Part shown: positions 27,070-33,945 of the stretch, in pieces | Numbering within the stretch: the first letter of the stretch is position 1 | Layout of the letters: each line of letters begins with the position of its first letter | NCBI GenBank assembly: GCA_030372965.1 | Contig: JAUCQC010000229.1 | Span: 1 to 38,879, forward strand | Source of the DNA: a bacterium | Lineage (GTDB): Bacteria > Zhuqueibacterota > QNDG01 > DTFT01 | Reading direction: 5' to 3' | DNA: 38,879 nucleotides | The notes under the pieces: model-generated | Databases searched by the model: none | Seen by the model: the letters and a program-made list of their open reading frames with translations, nothing else | What the model was told of the DNA's origin: nothing | Position numbers and translations under genes: made by a program

Positions 27070-27599
27070 CATTACGGGGGTCGGGACCGGATCCGTCCAA
27101 AGGGTCGGGCATTGTCATGGAAAGCATCAAGGACCGCCCTTTTCGCCGCTGAAAACCATGGTTATTCCTTGATTTATTCTTTTTCGCGTTCTATATTAAG
27201 ACAACGAATTTATCCACGGTTTTTCATCCTCATGCTCGCAACGGGAGGGATTTTTGCCGCTCGATGTCAGAGAATTCCATCATATATTCGGATTGAACCG
27301 GTCCGGAACGAGAGCCTTTTCCGCTTCGATTCCTTCCGCCGGCGAGAGTTCTCGCCTTCTCCTGTCTTTAAGAAATGCCTTTTCTTTCGGTGCGGGTCGG
27401 CCGGGCATCGCGCGTTTTTATGTCGACACGCTCACGGTAAGATGGATCGGGGGTAAGTGGGACCAGGGGATTAAGTATTGTGATGTTAATTCTCTGGGAT
27501 TGGAGAAAAAGAATAGTCGGATAATTCCACTAATAGGAAAACTTTTTTCCTACTATTGGAAAATGGTTGGATCGCGGGGTTCCATCTAATAATAAGTTA
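27070..27599. other. Gene-poor stretch with a drop to AT-rich DNA
   Basis: No gene is convincing in these 530 bases. A 111-aa ORF (TTG 27254 to 27589) has no recognisable domain and its start is poor. From about 27430 the composition changes sharply to AT-rich and stays so through the cassette-like region. An imperfect 15-bp inverted repeat (CCACTAATAGGAAAA / TTTTCCTACTATTGG, 27527-27559, 3-nt loop) lies just before the first attC-like palindrome. It may be the remnant of a further, decayed cassette. Confidence 0.4.
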
Positions 27600-27702
27600 G
27601 CCGAACCCGCGCATTGAGCGGACGGAAACCTAATTTGCATTGGCTTCTTTGATTTAATGCAAGCCGATGTCTAACGTTGCCCGCCGCTCAATCGCGTTAG
27701 CC
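27600..27702 (+). repeat. attC-like site 1
   Basis: Left end GCCGAAC and right end GTTAGCC act as candidate R'' and R' boxes, each one base off the attC consensus. The left arm CGCGCATTGAGCGGACGG pairs with CCGCCGCTCAATCGCG on the right, but the left arm has an extra C and an extra A. This is the asymmetry (extrahelical bases on the bottom strand) expected of attC. TTAGCC also appears as a direct repeat exactly 100 bp apart (27597 and 27697). Confidence 0.6.
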
Positions 27703-27716
27703 AATTTAAAAATGAC

Positions 27717-27745
27717 TTGATTATTAACAGAATTATTTATAAACT
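27717..27745 (+). promoter_or_regulatory. Candidate promoter of the toxin-antitoxin cassette
   Basis: TTGATT (27717-27722) and TAAACT (27740-27745) are 17 bases apart, just inside the cassette after attC-like site 1. Toxin-antitoxin cassettes usually carry their own promoter. Confidence 0.4.
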
Positions 27746-27748
27746 ATT

Positions 27749-27760
27749 GTACAATTGTAC
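27749..27760 (+). promoter_or_regulatory. Palindromic operator candidate GTACAATTGTAC
   Basis: A perfect 12-bp palindrome lies four bases after the proposed -10 box and 20 bases before the toxin start codon. The position would let a Phd-type antitoxin or toxin-antitoxin complex block the transcription start, the usual autorepression of these modules. Confidence 0.45.
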
Positions 27761-27780
27761 GAGTTATCGAGAGAGTTAAT

Positions 27781-28173
27781 GTGAAAATTGTAATCGACAC
27801 TTCGGCTATAATTTCAGTAATAACAAATGAGAAGAATAGAAATGCACTAATAAAAATTACGAAGGGAGAATCAATAATTGCCCCCAACTCAATGCACTTT
27901 GAGATAGGAAATGCTTTTTCAGCTATGTTAAAGCGTAATAGAATTTCTATTGATAATGCTTTATTGGCAATAAAATCTTATGAAAAGATACCAATTCAAT
28001 TCTGTCCCATAGATCTCGAAAAATCGATAAAAATATCCTCGAAACTAAATATATATGCTTATGATGCATATTTTATCGAGTGCGCAGAAAGAAACAGATC
28101 GCCAATATTATCATTGGATCAGGGGATGATTGATGCTGCAAAATCATACGGTATAAAAATAATTGAGGTTTGA
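27781..28173 (+). CDS. PIN-domain (VapC-like) toxin
   Basis: A 130-aa PIN-domain ribonuclease. The four acidic active-site residues are present: Asp6 in 'VIDTSA', Glu41 in 'HFEIGNAF', Asp95 in 'YAYDAYFIECA', and Asp113 in 'LSLDQGMIDAA'. The length is typical of VapC, which cleaves RNA (often tRNA) with Mg2+ or Mn2+ when its antitoxin is degraded. The start is GTG at 27781. Base composition is strongly AT-rich, unlike the GC-rich host genes. The antitoxin gene begins one base after the toxin stop; toxin-first order is the reverse of most vapBC operons. It lies between two attC-like sites, so it is probably an acquired cassette. Confidence 0.9.
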   Translation: MKIVIDTSAIISVITNEKNRNALIKITKGESIIAPNSMHFEIGNAFSAMLKRNRISIDNALLAIKSYEKIPIQFCPIDLEKSIKISSKLNIYAYDAYFIECAERNRSPILSLDQGMIDAAKSYGIKIIEV

Positions 28174-28174
28174 A

Positions 28175-28393
28175 ATGACCACTTTTACCTATTCAAAGGC
28201 ACGACAGAATTTCTCGGATGTTTTGGACCAAGCCTCCAAGAAAGGGGAAATTTTTATCAAACGAAGAGATGGATCTATATTTGTGATAAAACCACTTACA
28301 AAAACAGTATCACCCCTTGATGTCTCATCAGTTGATATCAATATCTCGAAGCGTGAAATTGTTGAATTAATTAGAGAGATACGTGAACGATAG
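28175..28393 (+). CDS. Phd/YefM-family antitoxin
   Basis: A 72-aa protein. 'TFTYSKARQNFSDVLDQASKKGEIFIKRRDGSIFVIKPL' is the Phd/YefM DNA-binding fold (Ala-Arg-xx-Phe...). The last ~25 residues ('VDINISKREIVELIREIRER') form the toxin-binding helix. The ATG at 28175 has 'GAGGT' five bases upstream, inside the toxin's last codons, which supports it over the TTG at 28163. It should neutralise the upstream PIN toxin and repress the operon, perhaps at the palindrome 27749-27760. Phd-type antitoxins with PIN toxins are known. Confidence 0.87.
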   Translation: MTTFTYSKARQNFSDVLDQASKKGEIFIKRRDGSIFVIKPLTKTVSPLDVSSVDINISKREIVELIREIRER

Positions 28394-28402
28394 TTAATTT
28401 TT

Positions 28403-28506
28403 AGCCAACCCTGTCATTCACGGGACGGTGCTGCTCAGTATTAATTCTCTGAACGCTGTGCAAGCCGTAAATGATGTCGCCCGCCCGTGATGACCCATCC
28501 TTAGCC
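28403..28506 (+). repeat. attC-like site 2
   Basis: R''-like AGCCAAC and right end CTTAGCC (G replaced by C in the crossover triplet). The left arm TCATTCACGGGACGG pairs with CCGCCCGTGATGA, with one extra T and one extra A on the left, separated by six paired bases as in the aadA-type attC. TTAGCC recurs 100 bp apart (28401 and 28501), as in site 1. The central segment 'TGCAAGCCG...GATGTCGCCCGCC' is shared with the other copies. Confidence 0.6.
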
Positions 28507-28550
28507 GACAATCGATCCAAGACGGATAGAGTCATGAAGGAGGAATATTC

Positions 28551-28991
28551 ATGAAATGGCGTTTTATCATGTCCGGTTTTGCCACTTCTGCAATCAATCT
28601 ATGCCTCAACGCTTTCGCGTACAAAGTCTTATTAAAAGACTTTTATCATTCCCATTCCGCCATATCAGAAGAATGCATGAGACAGCTTCACCGACAACCG
28701 AACGAGTTAATCGTATGGGCGATGGTAATCACTTCATTGTCAATGGGATTTCTGATCACAATGATAATGAAATGGTCAGGCGCGAATGATTTTATGTCAG
28801 GGTTAAAAAAAGGGCTTTTAACCGCGCTTCTTTTCTGGGGCTCTGTCAACTTTGGATTATACGCCTCGTCGAACTTTTTTTCTCAATCCACGGTATTTGT
28901 TGATTATGCCTGCAGCGTAAGCGCAATGACAGTTTCCGCGGCTTTTTCAGCCTGGATGTTGGGCGGAAGAAGGGATGTATCGAAAAGTTAA
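28551..28991 (+). CDS. Small four-helix membrane protein of unknown function
   Basis: A 146-aa protein with four predicted membrane helices: 'MSGFATSAINLCLNAFAYKVLL', 'ELIVWAMVITSLSMGFLITMIM', 'GLLTALLFWGSVNFGLYASSNFF' and 'YACSVSAMTVSAAFSAWMLGG'. The layout (a short polar loop after helix 1, 'W' and 'G' in helix 2, 'F..GLK.G...' before helix 3) recalls small 4-TM families such as DUF1761, but I cannot assign it firmly. A very strong Shine-Dalgarno sequence AAGGAGGA sits seven bases before the ATG. It is the only gene between attC-like sites 2 and 3, so it looks like a single-gene cassette. Function unknown. Confidence 0.75.
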   Translation: MKWRFIMSGFATSAINLCLNAFAYKVLLKDFYHSHSAISEECMRQLHRQPNELIVWAMVITSLSMGFLITMIMKWSGANDFMSGLKKGLLTALLFWGSVNFGLYASSNFFSQSTVFVDYACSVSAMTVSAAFSAWMLGGRRDVSKS

Positions 28992-29001
28992 GTGTCGCCC
29001 C

Positions 29002-29107
29002 AGCTGACCCGTTCATCAAACGGACTGTGCCCTGATCGGTTGTGACTTCCGAAAGACTGTGCGATCGGTAACCGATGCCGCCCGACCAGTGATCAACCCC
29101 GTTCATT
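29002..29107 (+). repeat. attC-like site 3 (degenerate)
   Basis: R''-like AGCTGAC and right end GTTCATT. The arms 'GTTCATCAAACGGACTG' and 'CGACCAGTGATCAAC' pair only partly. The block 'GGACTGTGC...GATCGGTAACCGATGCCGCCCGACC' aligns with the other two copies. It is the weakest of the three and may be inactive. Confidence 0.45.
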
Positions 29108-29151
29108 CCCGTGGTTTGACTATCAATCAAAATACAACAGGAGAAGAAGAC

Positions 29152-30120
29152 ATGAGAAAAATCCCGAATCGTTCAACCCGGCGAACAATCGCGGGGGCAG
29201 GCCATTCCCGTTCGGCAGCCGCTGTTTTCGCGTTGGCCGCCGCGCTCGCGTCCCAGGCCCCGGCGCAGAACGACCGGATGACACCCATCGAAACGCCTTC
29301 GCAGCCGAATGCGATCGAGATCGGCACCGGTCCGCTGCCCGGCGCGACGAACCCGGAGTCGTGGCACATGCAGTACGGCAGTCATTTCGCGAGAAACGTC
29401 ACGGTGGCGACGCTGACCCCGTTTCTTCCGGATCCCGCCAAGGCGAGCGGCGCCGCGGTTGTCGTCGCGCCCGGCGGCGGTTTCATGACCCTGTCCATGG
29501 AAAATGAAGGCTGGAACGTCGCCCGCGGCCTGGCGGAAAAGGGCGTCGCCGCGTTTGTCCTCAAATACCGCCTGAACCAGACACCGGCGGACATGCCGGC
29601 GTTCGAAAAATCCATGCGGGACATGTTCTCTTCCGTGGCGAGGCCGACGAGACCCGACTCCGCCAGGAGAATGGCCGGTCTTGGACCGCAGATCGCGGAC
29701 GCCCGGGCTGCGTTCGCGCTTATCCGGAAACGTTCCGCCGAGTGGCATGTCGACCCCGACCGGATCGGCATGGTCGGCTTTTCCGCGGGCGCGGGGCTGA
29801 CCATGGCAACCGCGCTCGCGGGAGAGGACGCGAAGCCCGCATTCATCGGCAACATCTACGGCCCTCTCGCGGCGGTCACGGTGCCGGCAGACGCGCCGCC
29901 GCTGTTCATCGCCCTGGCCGCGGACGACCCCTTCTTCGCGAACGGCGGCTACGGGCTCATCGACAGTTGGAAAGCCGCGAAGCGCCCAGTTGAATTCCAT
30001 CTCTATGAACAGGGCGGCCACGGCTTCGGGATGTACCCGAAGGAAACGACGAGCACCGGTTGGTTCGACGCCTTCGTGCGCTGGCTCGGAATGCACGGCA
30101 TGCTGAAGCCGAAAGGATGA
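29152..30120 (+). CDS. Secreted alpha/beta-hydrolase, acetyl-esterase-like
   Basis: A 322-aa exported alpha/beta hydrolase. The signal peptide 'SAAAVFALAAALASQAPAQ' ends in an AxA site. 'AAVVVAPGGGFMTLSMENEGWNVARGLAEKGVAAFVLKYRL' is the oxyanion-side motif of the BD-FAE/acetyl-xylan-esterase-like group. The triad is Ser211 in 'GFSAG', an Asp near residue 258 in 'ADDPFF', and His290 in 'GGHGFGM'. It probably removes acetyl groups from plant polysaccharides outside the cytoplasm. The ATG at 29152 has 'AGGAGAAG' upstream; the track start at 29059 would read through attC-like site 3. It is GC-rich like the host but begins right after the array, so it may be the host gene at the boundary. Confidence 0.85.
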   Translation: MRKIPNRSTRRTIAGAGHSRSAAAVFALAAALASQAPAQNDRMTPIETPSQPNAIEIGTGPLPGATNPESWHMQYGSHFARNVTVATLTPFLPDPAKASGAAVVVAPGGGFMTLSMENEGWNVARGLAEKGVAAFVLKYRLNQTPADMPAFEKSMRDMFSSVARPTRPDSARRMAGLGPQIADARAAFALIRKRSAEWHVDPDRIGMVGFSAGAGLTMATALAGEDAKPAFIGNIYGPLAAVTVPADAPPLFIALAADDPFFANGGYGLIDSWKAAKRPVEFHLYEQGGHGFGMYPKETTSTGWFDAFVRWLGMHGMLKPKG

Positions 30121-30135
30121 TCCGGCGGCGGGGCC

Positions 30136-30165
30136 GCGGGCGCCGGCAGGCATGCTGGCGCCCGC
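30136..30165 (+). terminator. GC-rich hairpin after the esterase
   Basis: A 12-bp stem (GCGGGCGCCGGC / GCTGGCGCCCGC, one G-U pair) with a 6-nt loop lies 16 bases after the stop. There is no U-tract, so it is only a possible terminator or a stabilising 3' end. Confidence 0.4.
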
Positions 30166-30330
30166 GATCAGGCCTGTCCGATCGATCCTGACGGACAGTT
30201 GAACCGGCCCTGGCCCTGTGGCCACACCTCCGGGGAATTGGGTGATGAGAACAGGCGCTCTTTCCGGCAGGCTCACAGTGCCAGGGTCCGTTCCGGACCG
30301 TATTCCAACACATCAAAGGGGAAAATCCAT

Positions 30331-31794
30331 ATGAGACGCGCAGCAATCCGTTTGGCCCTTGCCGTTCTGGCTATCTTCATGTTCCAGGAAAGCGGCGGGG
30401 CTGTGAAACCGGGCGTGGGCGGGGGGAACCGGCTCTCGGTTTCGGGCGATCAGATCGTCAACGCGAAGGGAGAACCGGTCGTCCTTCGCGGTTTCGGACT
30501 CGGCGGCATGCTGCACATGGAGAATTTCATCAACGGGTATCCCGCCAACGAAGAAGCCATGCGCGAAGGGCTGCTGGAGGCGCTGGGCCGGGAAAAGTAC
30601 GATCTGTACTTCGACGTGCTCCTGAAAAACTATTTCACGGAACCGGACGCGGAATACATACACAGCCTGGGGATGAACCTGGTCCGGATTCCGATCAATT
30701 ACCATCTTTTCGAGGATGACATGAATCCCCGGGTCATCCGCCAAGGCGCGTTCGAACACCTGGACCGGGTGATCGAGCTGTGCGCCAAACATGAAATCTA
30801 CACCATCATCGACCTGCATGCCCTGCCGGGGTTCCAGAATCAGCACTGGCACAGCGACAATCCCACCCACGTGGCCCTGTTCTGGAAGCACAAGGACTTT
30901 CAGGACCGGGCGATCATCCTGTGGGAGGCGATTGCCCGGCGTTACAGGGACCAGCCGTGGGTGGCCGGCTATGATCTGATCAATGAGCCAGCCGATCCCA
31001 CCGGGAAGCTGGTTTTCCCGTATTACAGGCGCCTGGTGGACGCCGTGCGGAAGGTCGATCCGGACCACATTCTGTTCCTGGAAGGCGATCGGTATGCCAG
31101 GGATTTCAGCTCGTTCACGGAAGTGTGGGACAATGTCGTGTATGCCAATCACGATTACGCGAGACCGGGTTTCGGCGGAGAATATCCGGGAGTCATCGAC
31201 GGCCGTTACATGGACAAGGACTCCCTGGAGCGGGATTTCCTCCAGAAGAGCGATTTCATGTTGTCCCGAAAGGTTCCGATCTGGGTCGGTGAATTCGGCC
31301 CGCTCTATACCGGCGATCCGAAGCGGGACGAGACCCGGTACCGGGTGCTGAAGGATCAATTGGCCTATTTCGACAAATACGGAGCGAGCTGGTGCATCTG
31401 GCTGTACAAGGACATGGGGCTTCACGCCATTCTGCATCAGAAAGCGGACACGCCCTACATGAAACTGGTTTCTTCGTTTCTGGCCAAGAAGGATTCTCTG
31501 GGAGCGGACGCCTGGGGATCGAGCGACAGGAATATCCGGTCGATCATGGCGCCGATCGAGGACCTGTTTCAAAGGGAATTTCCAGGATTCGATCCCTACC
31601 CGTCCGGTCCGAACCGGCACATCCGCCAGCTGGTCAGGCACATGCTGATCTCCGAAGCCTTGTTGCCGGAATACTGCGGCCTGTTCAGGGGTCTTTCGGA
31701 AAAGGAGCTGGTCGCTCTGGCCGAGTCCTTCCGGTTCGAGAATTACGTGAAACGGCAGCGTCTGGAGGACATTCTGACAGGCAGGGAAAAGTAA
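30331..31794 (+). CDS. Secreted GH5-family glycoside hydrolase with C-terminal helical extension
   Basis: A 487-aa exported enzyme. The signal sequence is 'IRLALAVLAIFMFQESGGAV'. The GH5 barrel runs from about residue 30 to 375: 'GEPVVLRGFGLGGML', 'LGMNLVRIPINYHLF', 'HEIYTIIDLHALPGFQNQHWH', acid/base Glu219 in 'LINEPAD', and nucleophile Glu321 in 'WVGEFGP', with 'SWCIWLYKDMG' closing the site. The family cleaves beta-1,4-glucans, mannans and related chains. With the GH130 phosphorylase and the esterase nearby, glucomannan is an attractive substrate, but the subfamily is not clear. The last ~100 residues are helical ('IRQLVRHMLISEALLPEYCGLF') and absent from standard GH5 enzymes. The ATG at 30331 follows 'AAAGGGGAAAATCCAT'. 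Confidence 0.88.
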   Translation: MRRAAIRLALAVLAIFMFQESGGAVKPGVGGGNRLSVSGDQIVNAKGEPVVLRGFGLGGMLHMENFINGYPANEEAMREGLLEALGREKYDLYFDVLLKNYFTEPDAEYIHSLGMNLVRIPINYHLFEDDMNPRVIRQGAFEHLDRVIELCAKHEIYTIIDLHALPGFQNQHWHSDNPTHVALFWKHKDFQDRAIILWEAIARRYRDQPWVAGYDLINEPADPTGKLVFPYYRRLVDAVRKVDPDHILFLEGDRYARDFSSFTEVWDNVVYANHDYARPGFGGEYPGVIDGRYMDKDSLERDFLQKSDFMLSRKVPIWVGEFGPLYTGDPKRDETRYRVLKDQLAYFDKYGASWCIWLYKDMGLHAILHQKADTPYMKLVSSFLAKKDSLGADAWGSSDRNIRSIMAPIEDLFQREFPGFDPYPSGPNRHIRQLVRHMLISEALLPEYCGLFRGLSEKELVALAESFRFENYVKRQRLEDILTGREK

Positions 31795-31894
31795 ACAAAA
31801 AAATAGACCGGGGCCGCGCCCAGATCGGAGGGCCTTCACTTATTCAAGAGTCATCTGCCGGTTTCCTTCAGGGGCGCAGCCCTTCATGATGATA

Positions 31895-31921
31895 CGCACC
31901 GGGGTGGAACCCCAGTGTGCG
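31895..31921. repeat. Short GC-rich hairpin in intergenic DNA
   Basis: CGCACCGGGGTGGAACCCCAGTGTGCG folds into a stem with a small internal mismatch. No U-tract follows on the + strand. Role unknown; it may be part of the leader of the downstream secreted protein. Confidence 0.3.
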
Positions 31922-31993
31922 ATCGTGGAAATGTCGGGAGCAATAATCACTGACGGCACAATCAACGGGCTTTAAAAAAAGAGAGACACGAAC

Positions 31994-32473
31994 ATGAAAA
32001 AATCGATCACATTCGGACTTGTCTTGCTCTTCGTGGCAGCGTTTGGGTCATTCGCATCCCAACAGGAAACAGCCCCCGTCGCGGCAAGCCTCACGCCCGC
32101 GGAGCAGGAAATCATCAATCTCTCGAAAGAAAAGTGGCAGTGGATGGCGGACAAGAAAGCGGACACCCTGGCCGGCCTCTTTCACGAGAAAGCCGTGTTC
32201 GTCCACATGGGCGGAACCATGCCCCGGGAGCATGAACTCAACGTCATCCGCACAGGCGGGATCCACTATAAAAAAGCGGACATCCATGAAGTGTCGGTGA
32301 ACATCATCGGCACGACGGCCATCCTGCTGAACCGGATCACCCTGCTGGCCGTGGTCGGCGGCAATGAGGTCACCAATCCCTTCATGGTCACGGAAGTGTA
32401 CGTGCGGCAGGACGAAGCCTGGAAACTGGCGGCAATGACTTTCACCCGTCTGCTCACGCCGCCCGGCCGGTAA
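31994..32473 (+). CDS. Secreted SnoaL/DUF4440-like (NTF2-fold) protein
   Basis: A 159-aa exported protein. The signal peptide is 'MKKSITFGLVLLFVAAFGSFASQ'. The NTF2-like cone fold is suggested by 'AEQEIINLSKEKWQWMADKKADTLAGLFHEKAVFVHMGG', 'HEVSVNIIGTTAILLNRITLLAVVGG' and the final 'TEVYVRQDEAWKLAAMTFTRL', the last pattern being typical of DUF4440/SnoaL-like proteins. Members bind small ligands or act as isomerase-like enzymes, but most have no known role. It stands alone between the GH5 gene and the AraC-type regulator, with an A-rich leader. Substrate unknown. Confidence 0.82.
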   Translation: MKKSITFGLVLLFVAAFGSFASQQETAPVAASLTPAEQEIINLSKEKWQWMADKKADTLAGLFHEKAVFVHMGGTMPREHELNVIRTGGIHYKKADIHEVSVNIIGTTAILLNRITLLAVVGGNEVTNPFMVTEVYVRQDEAWKLAAMTFTRLLTPPGR

Positions 32474-32491
32474 GCGGTTCGCTGTGGGATC

Positions 32492-32526
32492 GAAGAGCGA
32501 CGCGCCTTGAAGGCGCGCCGCTCTTC
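32492..32526. terminator. Long hairpin after the NTF2-like gene
   Basis: GAAGAGCGACGCGCCTT and AAGGCGCGCCGCTCTTC form a nearly perfect 16-17 bp stem with a very short loop, 19 bases after the stop. It is followed by AAAA rather than a T-run, so it may protect the transcript end or isolate the downstream promoter. Confidence 0.55.
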
Positions 32527-32546
32527 AAAACGCGTCGCACTTCCCC

Positions 32547-32575
32547 TTGACATTGATCCCGTATCCCGTTATATT
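32547..32575 (+). promoter_or_regulatory. Near-consensus sigma-70-type promoter of the AraC gene
   Basis: TTGACA (perfect -35, 32547-32552), a 17-base spacer and TATATT (32570-32575). Only eight bases separate the -10 from the ATG at 32584, so the transcript would begin at or next to the start codon. Confidence 0.65.
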
Positions 32576-32583
32576 ATCTGCAC

Positions 32584-33714
32584 ATGGAAGGGACCGCGGG
32601 ATATTCCGTCCTCACGCTGATCAGCGGCGCCACCTGGATACAACTGGTGTTCTTCGCCTTTTTCCTCCTGATCCGCAAGACAGAAAATCCGGTGTCGAAC
32701 CGGAGGCTGGCGGCGTTTCTGGCCGCCGAAAGCATTCCGATCGGCAATCTGACCCTTCAGCTTCTGGGAATCTGGAGCCGGCCGCCCTTCATCCAGATCT
32801 TCGGATTCGGGGAATCCTTCGTCTTCCTGTGGGGCCCCCTGCTGTATCTGTACACGAAATCCATCACGCACAAGGAATACCGCCTCCGGCCCTCAGCCGC
32901 GCTTCACGTGATTCCATTCGCGGTCCATCTCTGCCTGATGTCCGCCCGCTTCAACCTCCGCCCCGCCGCCGAGAAACGCGTCCTGACGGAGACCTACGGC
33001 ATCCTCTCACTCAACGAATACCGCATCCAATCCGTCATCATGCAGGGGCTGATCCTCGCCTACATTCTCCTGTGCCTGAGGGAGCTGGCCCGGTACAGGC
33101 GGGACATCCGGGACTCCATGTCCACGATCGACCGGCACAACCTGTCCTGGCTGGTCGTGGTCCTGTTCGGTTACGCGGCGCACTGGACGCTTGACACGGT
33201 CTATTATGTGTATCACAGCCTGACCGGAACCGGTTCGCGCGGGATCGCGATCGCGGCCATGGCCGCGGCGCTGTTCTCCATCCAGATCCTCTTTTTCAAG
33301 AGCATGCGTCAGCCCGCGGTTGAATTCGGAGTTGAGGAAAAACCGAAATATGTGGGTTCCGCGCTGACGGAAGAACAGAAAAAGCGGTATCTGGAACAGC
33401 TCGAACGGGTCATGCGGGAACAGAAGCCGCATCTGGACCCCATGCTGACTCTCCCCGCGCTGGCGGCCAGGGCGCACATCCCGCCGAGATACCTGTCCCA
33501 GATACTGAACGAATCGCTGAACCAGAGCTTTTTCGATTACGTGAACCGGCGGCGCATCGAGGAGTCGAAGCGCATGCTGTTGGCCGGCAAGGAGCAGGGC
33601 AAATCAGTACTCGAAGTGCTCCTGGAGGCGGGTTTCAACTCCAAGTCCGTGTTCAACACCGCGTTCAAGCGGTACACGGGCATGACCCCAACGGATTTTC
33701 TCCGTTCCGGCTGA
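32584..33714 (+). CDS. Membrane-anchored AraC-family transcriptional regulator
   Basis: A 376-aa regulator with two parts. Residues 1-245 contain about seven hydrophobic helices ('TLISGATWIQLVFFAFFLLIRK', 'FGESFVFLWGPLLYLYTKSIT', 'LHVIPFAVHLCLMS', 'IIMQGLILAYILLCL'-type and others), a 7TM-like sensor found fused to HTH domains in Bacteroidetes and relatives. Residues about 270-376 are the AraC DNA-binding domain: 'LTLPALAARAHIPPRYLSQILNESLNQSFFDYVNRRRIEESKRML' and the second HTH 'SVLEVLLEAGFNSKSVFNTAFKRYTGMTPTDFLR'. It probably responds to a membrane or extracellular signal. There is no Shine-Dalgarno; the start sits at the predicted transcription start. Its targets are unknown; adjacent secreted genes are candidates. 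Confidence 0.9.
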   Translation: MEGTAGYSVLTLISGATWIQLVFFAFFLLIRKTENPVSNRRLAAFLAAESIPIGNLTLQLLGIWSRPPFIQIFGFGESFVFLWGPLLYLYTKSITHKEYRLRPSAALHVIPFAVHLCLMSARFNLRPAAEKRVLTETYGILSLNEYRIQSVIMQGLILAYILLCLRELARYRRDIRDSMSTIDRHNLSWLVVVLFGYAAHWTLDTVYYVYHSLTGTGSRGIAIAAMAAALFSIQILFFKSMRQPAVEFGVEEKPKYVGSALTEEQKKRYLEQLERVMREQKPHLDPMLTLPALAARAHIPPRYLSQILNESLNQSFFDYVNRRRIEESKRMLLAGKEQGKSVLEVLLEAGFNSKSVFNTAFKRYTGMTPTDFLRSG

Positions 33715-33887
33715 CCGTTTCTTCGCCCCGGCAGGATATCCCGCAAATCATTGGTTTTCAGGTAAGAACGGGCAGAATCGCCGATCCTGCCTTCCGTTTT
33801 CCGCTCTCCAAAGCCGCGGACCCCGCGTTCGACTTCATGCATCCGGACGACAACGGCCTCCCGGTTTTCTATCTTGCAGCCGTTCAC

Positions 33888-33913
33888 GAAGGGCGCGCCC
33901 GACGACGCCCTTC
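33888..33913. repeat. Hairpin in the leader of the beta-propeller gene
   Basis: An 8-bp stem GAAGGGCG / CGCCCTTC with a 10-nt loop lies 33 bases before the ATG at 33946. The 230-bp gap 33715-33945 holds nothing else that I can support. Confidence 0.3.
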
Positions 33914-33945
33914 AGGGATTCATTCATCAAGGCTGCGAGGACTTC

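Larger units (their letters stand above)
27600..29107 (+). mobile_element. Candidate integron cassette array without integrase (CALIN-like)
   Basis: Three related imperfect palindromes of 103-106 nt (27600-27702, 28403-28506, 29002-29107) flank two AT-rich gene units in the same orientation. If crossover follows the usual G/TT point, the units would be about 27697-28500 (toxin-antitoxin) and 28501-29101 (membrane protein), about 800 and 600 bp, both normal cassette sizes. No tyrosine integrase, attI or Pc promoter is in the window. Host-like GC content resumes in the esterase gene just after the third site. The class is inferred from secondary-structure logic, not from a covariance-model hit. 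Confidence 0.6.

Noticed and set aside
27254-27589. 111-aa + strand ORF starting at TTG
   Set aside because: No recognisable motif, poor start, and the base composition changes in the middle of the ORF. It spans the boundary of the AT-rich region, so it is probably a chance ORF.
27600-27702. Palindromes as simple terminators or a tRNA-like gene
   Set aside because: They lack U-tracts and cloverleaf features, recur in related form around genes of one orientation, and have asymmetric bulges that fit attC better.
32547-33194. 215-aa + strand ORF in the AraC region
   Set aside because: It is an out-of-frame shadow of the AraC-family gene, which shows membrane helices and two HTH motifs in its own frame.
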